Of a DNA stretch of 64,000 nucleotides, positions 60,142 to 64,000 are shown piece after piece; positions within the stretch are counted from its first letter, which is position 1; the number at the start of each line of letters is the position of its first letter. The translations under genes and the position numbers were made by a program. Source of the DNA: Bacteroides ovatus (GTDB taxonomy: Bacteria > Bacteroidota > Bacteroidia > Bacteroidales > Bacteroidaceae); assembly GCF_001314995.1 (NCBI RefSeq), contig NZ_CP012938.1, positions 6,408,490-6,472,489 on the forward strand, given 5' to 3'. The notes beneath the pieces were generated by a model. The model made no database searches and was not told where the DNA came from. It saw only the letters and a program-made list of their open reading frames with translations.

Positions 60142-61335
60142 ATGAAGTTTTTATTCAAATATACATTTCACTTGGCAATACTTGCTTGTGTTTCCGCACT
60201 TTTCTCCGGTTGTGAGCAAGACCCCAAGTATAGAGTTTATGATTATCCTGTGCCAGTAGTGGAGAGCATTTATCCTACGGACGGATATGTCACTACACAG
60301 GTAGTTATTACGGGAACCAATTTTGGTGACCGTGCTGAAGCAGTGAAAGTTTTCTTCGGTGAAGCCCAATCCAATAAAGTACTCGATTGCAAAAATAACC
60401 GTTTGGTAGTGGAAGTGCCGGAAACTGCAGTAACAGGCAATCTGTCTTTACAGATTTATAATAAAAAGGTGGAGAATATCGGTCATTATACAGTACTGCC
60501 TACGCCACGTGTCATTACAGTGACTTCTGATAGTGAAGACGGTGAAGGGGTAGCCGATACGGGAGACAAGGTCACTATAACAGGTGAAAACTTTGGTACG
60601 GATCCATCCGATATTTCTGTTAGTTTCAATGGAACGCCGGCCGAATTTGAGCTGGTGGATGAGTCTACTATTGTTGCGACAACTCCTGCTGATTATCAGA
60701 CAGGTAGTGTGACTGTGACTATTCACGGATATACAATGACAGGTGGTGCAATGTTCAATCCTAACTCGAAGGGTGATGTGACAGTGCTTTATCTTCAAAA
60801 CTATAAGCAGCCGTTTGCCAAGGCAAATGATGAAAGTTGGAAGAACGGTGAATGGTGGACTCCGGCAGTGTGGAATCAAAATGCAGCATCGTTCAATGCA
60901 AAAGGCAATACGACTGTTTCCGGAATGCAATATAAATCAGAAGAAGGCTTAACGTTAGCATTCCAGAATGGATGGGATAAAGAAGCTTATACGAATGGGA
61001 AAATGTGGCAGGTTGCTACGCTCCGTCCTGGTAAATACAGACTGGAAGTCACTTATGCATATACATTGGTAGTTACTGATGCGGGGAACTTTATTTCCGT
61101 ATTGATAGCTAAAGGAGATAGTGAAAGTGATATACCGAATGTCGCTGATCTTGAGCAACTAAATGGAGTTTATGTGGCCTATGATAAAATGGGAACAGCG
61201 AATGATTCGGGTACGTTGGTTACACCTTCATTTGAAGTGACGGAGACAACGGATGTTGTCATTGGATTCCTGACTTCTCTGGCTAAAGGTAATTCATACT
61301 TTAAGGTGACAGAATTGAAATTGATTCTTGAATGA
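60142..61335 (+). CDS. IPT/TIG-domain surface lipoprotein, SusE-position glycan-binding protein (shorter copy)
   Basis: 397 residues with a lipoprotein signal (Cys24, FSGC). Two IPT/TIG Ig-like domains cover about 37-116 (VESIYPTDGYVTTQVVITGTNFGD) and 117-205 (VTITGENFGTDPSDISVSFNG). A C-terminal beta-sandwich-like domain (about 212-397) starts DVTVLYLQNYKQPF and resembles DUF5013; it recurs in the next gene. Proteins at this PUL position are surface glycan-binding proteins. The C-terminal domain is the likely ligand-binding part. The stop overlaps a possible, but not preferred, earlier start of the next gene. Confidence 0.82.
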   Translation: MKFLFKYTFHLAILACVSALFSGCEQDPKYRVYDYPVPVVESIYPTDGYVTTQVVITGTNFGDRAEAVKVFFGEAQSNKVLDCKNNRLVVEVPETAVTGNLSLQIYNKKVENIGHYTVLPTPRVITVTSDSEDGEGVADTGDKVTITGENFGTDPSDISVSFNGTPAEFELVDESTIVATTPADYQTGSVTVTIHGYTMTGGAMFNPNSKGDVTVLYLQNYKQPFAKANDESWKNGEWWTPAVWNQNAASFNAKGNTTVSGMQYKSEEGLTLAFQNGWDKEAYTNGKMWQVATLRPGKYRLEVTYAYTLVVTDAGNFISVLIAKGDSESDIPNVADLEQLNGVYVAYDKMGTANDSGTLVTPSFEVTETTDVVIGFLTSLAKGNSYFKVTELKLILE

Positions 61336-61384
61336 TGTGGAAAAAGAAAAAAGAGTAATTCATCGTGATAATATAATTAAGATT

Positions 61385-63424
61385 ATGAAGAAAATATATA
61401 ACTATCTGTTTCCCGTTTTTCTCTCGCTTTTCGCATTAGCTGCTTGTGACGAGGATAATGAAGAAATTGTTCCAATGAGTTACACTGATCCTGTGGCGAC
61501 TGTAACAAAGATAGATCCCGTAGAAGGATATGTTGGGAATGAGTTTACCGTAAGTGGCAGTGATTTTGGTATCATAACAGAAGATGTGAAAGTATTTATC
61601 GGTTCCCAGGAGGCAGTAGTAGTCTCCTGCGCCGATGATGCTATCCTTGCGAAAGTGCCGGAATCGGCAACAAACGGAAAGATAACCGTTGAGGTTTTCG
61701 GGCAACGTGTGGAGACTGATCTAGTTTATCGTGTACTTGGTAAGCCGGGTGTCAGCGTAGTGAAACCTTCTTATGGTTTTCCGGGTGCCAGTATCGTTTT
61801 CGAAGGACAAGAATTTGTTTCTTCTAAAACACTGTATACTTTGACTTTCGGGACTTCCACAGACAAGGCAGAGATTGTGGGTACACCTACTGATACCGAA
61901 TTTACGGCCAAAATTCCCGAGACAGCTGTCAGTGGAGTTATGATACTTATTATGGCAGAACAAACGATTGATTTGGCTTCTTATCCTTTCACTGTGTTGA
62001 AGCATGCAACGCTTGATACTCCTAAGGAAGACGAACCGGTTCCATCAGGTTTTGCTGGCAGTAAATTTGCAATAACAGGAACCAATCTTGTGCAAGAATT
62101 GCTGGATAAGTCTGTTGAAGGGTTGGAGCCTTTGAAAGTAACTTTCTCTAAAGCTGGCGGAGAACTTGTAGAAGCTGCAATAGATACAGATAATTTGACG
62201 GATAAGAGTATTCCACTCACTGTACCTGCTTCGTTGGAAGCCGGAGATTATACAATTACTGTCATTACTCCGTTTGAAACTATCGGGACACAGTTGAAAT
62301 ATACGGTATTACCGATGCCGACAGTAACAGGCATTTCAACGAAAGCCGGATATATTAATGCGGAAGTAACGATCATTGGTCAGAACTTTGGTACGAAAGC
62401 TGAAAATATTCAGGTCTTTTTCGGAGAAACAGTTTGTGATAAAGTGACACTGAATGATAAAGGTAATATCGTAGTGAATGTTCCTAAAGGAGCTTCATCT
62501 GAAGCTCCGGTGAAGATTAAACTGATTATTCAGGGTAAGGAAATAGAGATGGGCGAATCAGGCACATTTGAGGTTTGGGAAACTCCGGAAATCACTTCTA
62601 TTGAAACACCGTATATTTATCCTTATGGTACATTAGTAAAAGCCGGACAGGAAATAACATTTACAGGAAAAGGTTTTGGAACGGATAAGAATTCTGTTAC
62701 AGTTACTTTTGAGGGAATATCCGTACCCGTTACGGTTAAAGAGATTACTACGACTTCTATTACTGTAACGGTTCCGCAAGGTTTCAATGGTGGAAAAGTA
62801 ACAATGGTGTTTGAAGGTATTGCACAACCCGTAGAGAGTGATATATTGCGACCTCTGCCGACGGATGGAGATATTTCTCAATATGTACTCATGAACTATA
62901 AACAGCCTTTTGAATATGTAAAAGAAGGTGGAGATAAAGGATTCCATAAAAAAGGAGAGTGGGCAAAAGCTGCTTATTGGATAGTTCAGAACTCTAACTT
63001 GACTGCTGGTGAAGGAGGTGCTGCTGTTGATTTGGCATTTAAAACGAAATATGGTGATGGAAGTGATGCAGGTTTGGCTTTACAAACAGATTGGGGATTT
63101 GACAATCCTAAAAATGATGGTAAGGTATATCAGACTTCTCATCTTCAAAAAGGAAAATATAAGTTGACGGCACATGTTTATGAATATGACGGCAGAGGTT
63201 TTATCGGTTATGTTGCGGTTTGTAAAGGTAATGAGATGGCAAATACGAGTGATATACCAAGTAAGAGTCTGGCAAACGCTTCTATTTCGGGTACGGGTGA
63301 TGTAGTAGTTGATATTCTTGTTGAAGAGCCTACCGATGTTGTCATTGGTTTTGTATGTACGATTACAGTAAAACAAGGACGGGCTAAGATAGATAATTTC
63401 AAATTAGAGTTAGTAGAGCAATAA
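61385..63424 (+). CDS. IPT/TIG-domain surface lipoprotein, SusF-position glycan-binding protein (longer copy)
   Basis: 679 residues from ATG 61385, where the lipoprotein signal begins (Cys21, LAAC). Roughly five IPT/TIG-like domains in a row: about 34-112, 113-190, 195-300, 300-390 and 395-480. Typical motifs are EVTIIGQNFGTKAENIQVFFG and EITFTGKGFGTDKNSVTVTF. The C-terminal domain (about 490-679; ISQYVLMNYKQPFEYVK) is homologous to that of the preceding protein. It is probably a long stalk presenting a glycan-binding head outside the cell. It is part of the same operon as SusC/D. Confidence 0.82.
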   Translation: MKKIYNYLFPVFLSLFALAACDEDNEEIVPMSYTDPVATVTKIDPVEGYVGNEFTVSGSDFGIITEDVKVFIGSQEAVVVSCADDAILAKVPESATNGKITVEVFGQRVETDLVYRVLGKPGVSVVKPSYGFPGASIVFEGQEFVSSKTLYTLTFGTSTDKAEIVGTPTDTEFTAKIPETAVSGVMILIMAEQTIDLASYPFTVLKHATLDTPKEDEPVPSGFAGSKFAITGTNLVQELLDKSVEGLEPLKVTFSKAGGELVEAAIDTDNLTDKSIPLTVPASLEAGDYTITVITPFETIGTQLKYTVLPMPTVTGISTKAGYINAEVTIIGQNFGTKAENIQVFFGETVCDKVTLNDKGNIVVNVPKGASSEAPVKIKLIIQGKEIEMGESGTFEVWETPEITSIETPYIYPYGTLVKAGQEITFTGKGFGTDKNSVTVTFEGISVPVTVKEITTTSITVTVPQGFNGGKVTMVFEGIAQPVESDILRPLPTDGDISQYVLMNYKQPFEYVKEGGDKGFHKKGEWAKAAYWIVQNSNLTAGEGGAAVDLAFKTKYGDGSDAGLALQTDWGFDNPKNDGKVYQTSHLQKGKYKLTAHVYEYDGRGFIGYVAVCKGNEMANTSDIPSKSLANASISGTGDVVVDILVEEPTDVVIGFVCTITVKQGRAKIDNFKLELVEQ

Positions 63425-63482
63425 ACTATAATTGGGTGCACCGTAATCAATGGTAGATATGGTGTACCATTAAACCAAAAAT

Positions 63483-64000
63483 ATGATGAAAAAGATATAT
63501 TATATAACCGCAGTATTTGCTACCCTGTTTTTGGTAGGATGTGGGGACGGCATTGACCTTCCGGGTGTCAATGTGGAAACTGATTTGAATAAAATTCCTC
63601 TTCCTGATAATAATGTAAATTTGGAACAGGTTGAACTTAAACCGTCAACGGAACCCATGTTGCATGAAGGGTTGCATACGGAGGAAGACTTCCAGCGTAT
63701 CCGGGATAAAAAAGCTGCCGGAGAAGAGCCTTGGGTAAGTGCTTATCAATTATTAGTAGAAAGTCAGTTTTCGCAGAAGACGGCAGATACTTATCCTACG
63801 GAATGGATTAAACGTGGAGTTTCCGGTGATGAAAATTATATGAATGCAGCCAGAGGGGCCACTATTGCATATCAGCAGGCGCTTCGTTGGAAAATTGAAC
63901 AAGATGATGAATATGCGGCAAAAGCGGTGGAGAATCTGAATAAGTGGGTACAGACTTGTGTAGGTGTAACAGGTAATACGAATTTATCGCTTGCTGCAGG
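63483..64000 (+). CDS. Alginate-lyase-superfamily lipoprotein, 3' end outside window
   Basis: The frame opens with ATG ATG at 63483/63486 and stays open to the window end (172 codons seen). A lipoprotein signal is clear (MKKIYYITAVFATLFLVGC). The mature part shows HEGLHTEEDFQRIRDKKAAG and repeated helical segments (ARGATIAYQQALRWKIEQDD, AVENLNKWVQTC), the usual N-terminal pattern of the alginate_lyase-type alpha/alpha barrel. It is probably a second lyase of this PUL, surface-anchored, while the one at 47667 has a cleavable signal. The catalytic residues lie outside the window. Confidence 0.75.
   Translation, partial: MMKKIYYITAVFATLFLVGCGDGIDLPGVNVETDLNKIPLPDNNVNLEQVELKPSTEPMLHEGLHTEEDFQRIRDKKAAGEEPWVSAYQLLVESQFSQKTADTYPTEWIKRGVSGDENYMNAARGATIAYQQALRWKIEQDDEYAAKAVENLNKWVQTCVGVTGNTNLSLAA

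Overview
The window looks like chromosome of a gut Bacteroides species (Bacteroidota). The signs are two SusC/SusD pairs, a one-protein hybrid two-component regulator (HTCS), ECF sigma/FecR control, lipoproteins with NigD-like, IPT/TIG and DUF5013-like domains, and many start regions carrying the Bacteroides -7 box TAnnTTTG, often with a TTTG -33 box. Many genes lack a strong Shine-Dalgarno sequence. No rRNA, CRISPR array or insertion sequence was seen.

Layout. 1-1586: C-terminal part of a GH3 beta-glucosidase-like enzyme. 1709-4075: oxidative-stress block with divergent dps and oxyR, sharing a control region that contains an exact OxyR half-operator, then aquaporin aqpZ. 4207-6964: NigD-like lipoprotein, then an ECF sigma factor paired with a protein that has one membrane helix, a long linker and a beta-barrel-like C-terminus. 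7177-20842: a SusC/D-type locus run by an ECF sigma/FecR pair. It encodes two glycerophosphodiester phosphodiesterases, a PKD/PQQ-propeller lipoprotein and a GlpT-like transporter, so its nutrient is probably a glycerophosphodiester rather than an ordinary glycan. A self-promoted AAA-ATPase/PD-(D/E)XK gene sits inside it.

20969-26804: an accessory island. It holds a small gene split at an A8 run, two successive toxin-antitoxin pairs of HigBA type, and the Bacteroides cassette of VirE-like primase/helicase, DUF4248, HU-like protein, small membrane peptide and T7-lysozyme-like amidase, with a striking 25-bp inverted repeat beside it. 26832-34556: fermentation genes on the minus strand (pflA, pflB, and a trimeric [FeFe]-hydrogenase hydB-hydA-hydC), interrupted by two plus-strand tRNA-Ser genes. 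Pyruvate is cleaved to formate and acetyl-CoA, and NADH/ferredoxin electrons can leave as H2.

34718-45470: a heparinase II/III-like enzyme; a three-gene envelope cluster (DUF3575, a carboxypeptidase-regulatory/OmpA-like/TPR protein, and a protein made of four tandem beta-barrel-like repeats); and a DUF5690 MFS-like transporter with a Porin_O_P protein. 45807-64000: a polysaccharide utilisation locus, cut by the window end. It has a GH28-like beta-helix enzyme, two alginate-lyase-superfamily proteins, an HTCS, a small lipoprotein, an ECF sigma factor without a visible anti-sigma factor, SusC, SusD and two IPT/TIG surface lipoproteins. The enzymes suggest a uronic-acid-containing substrate.
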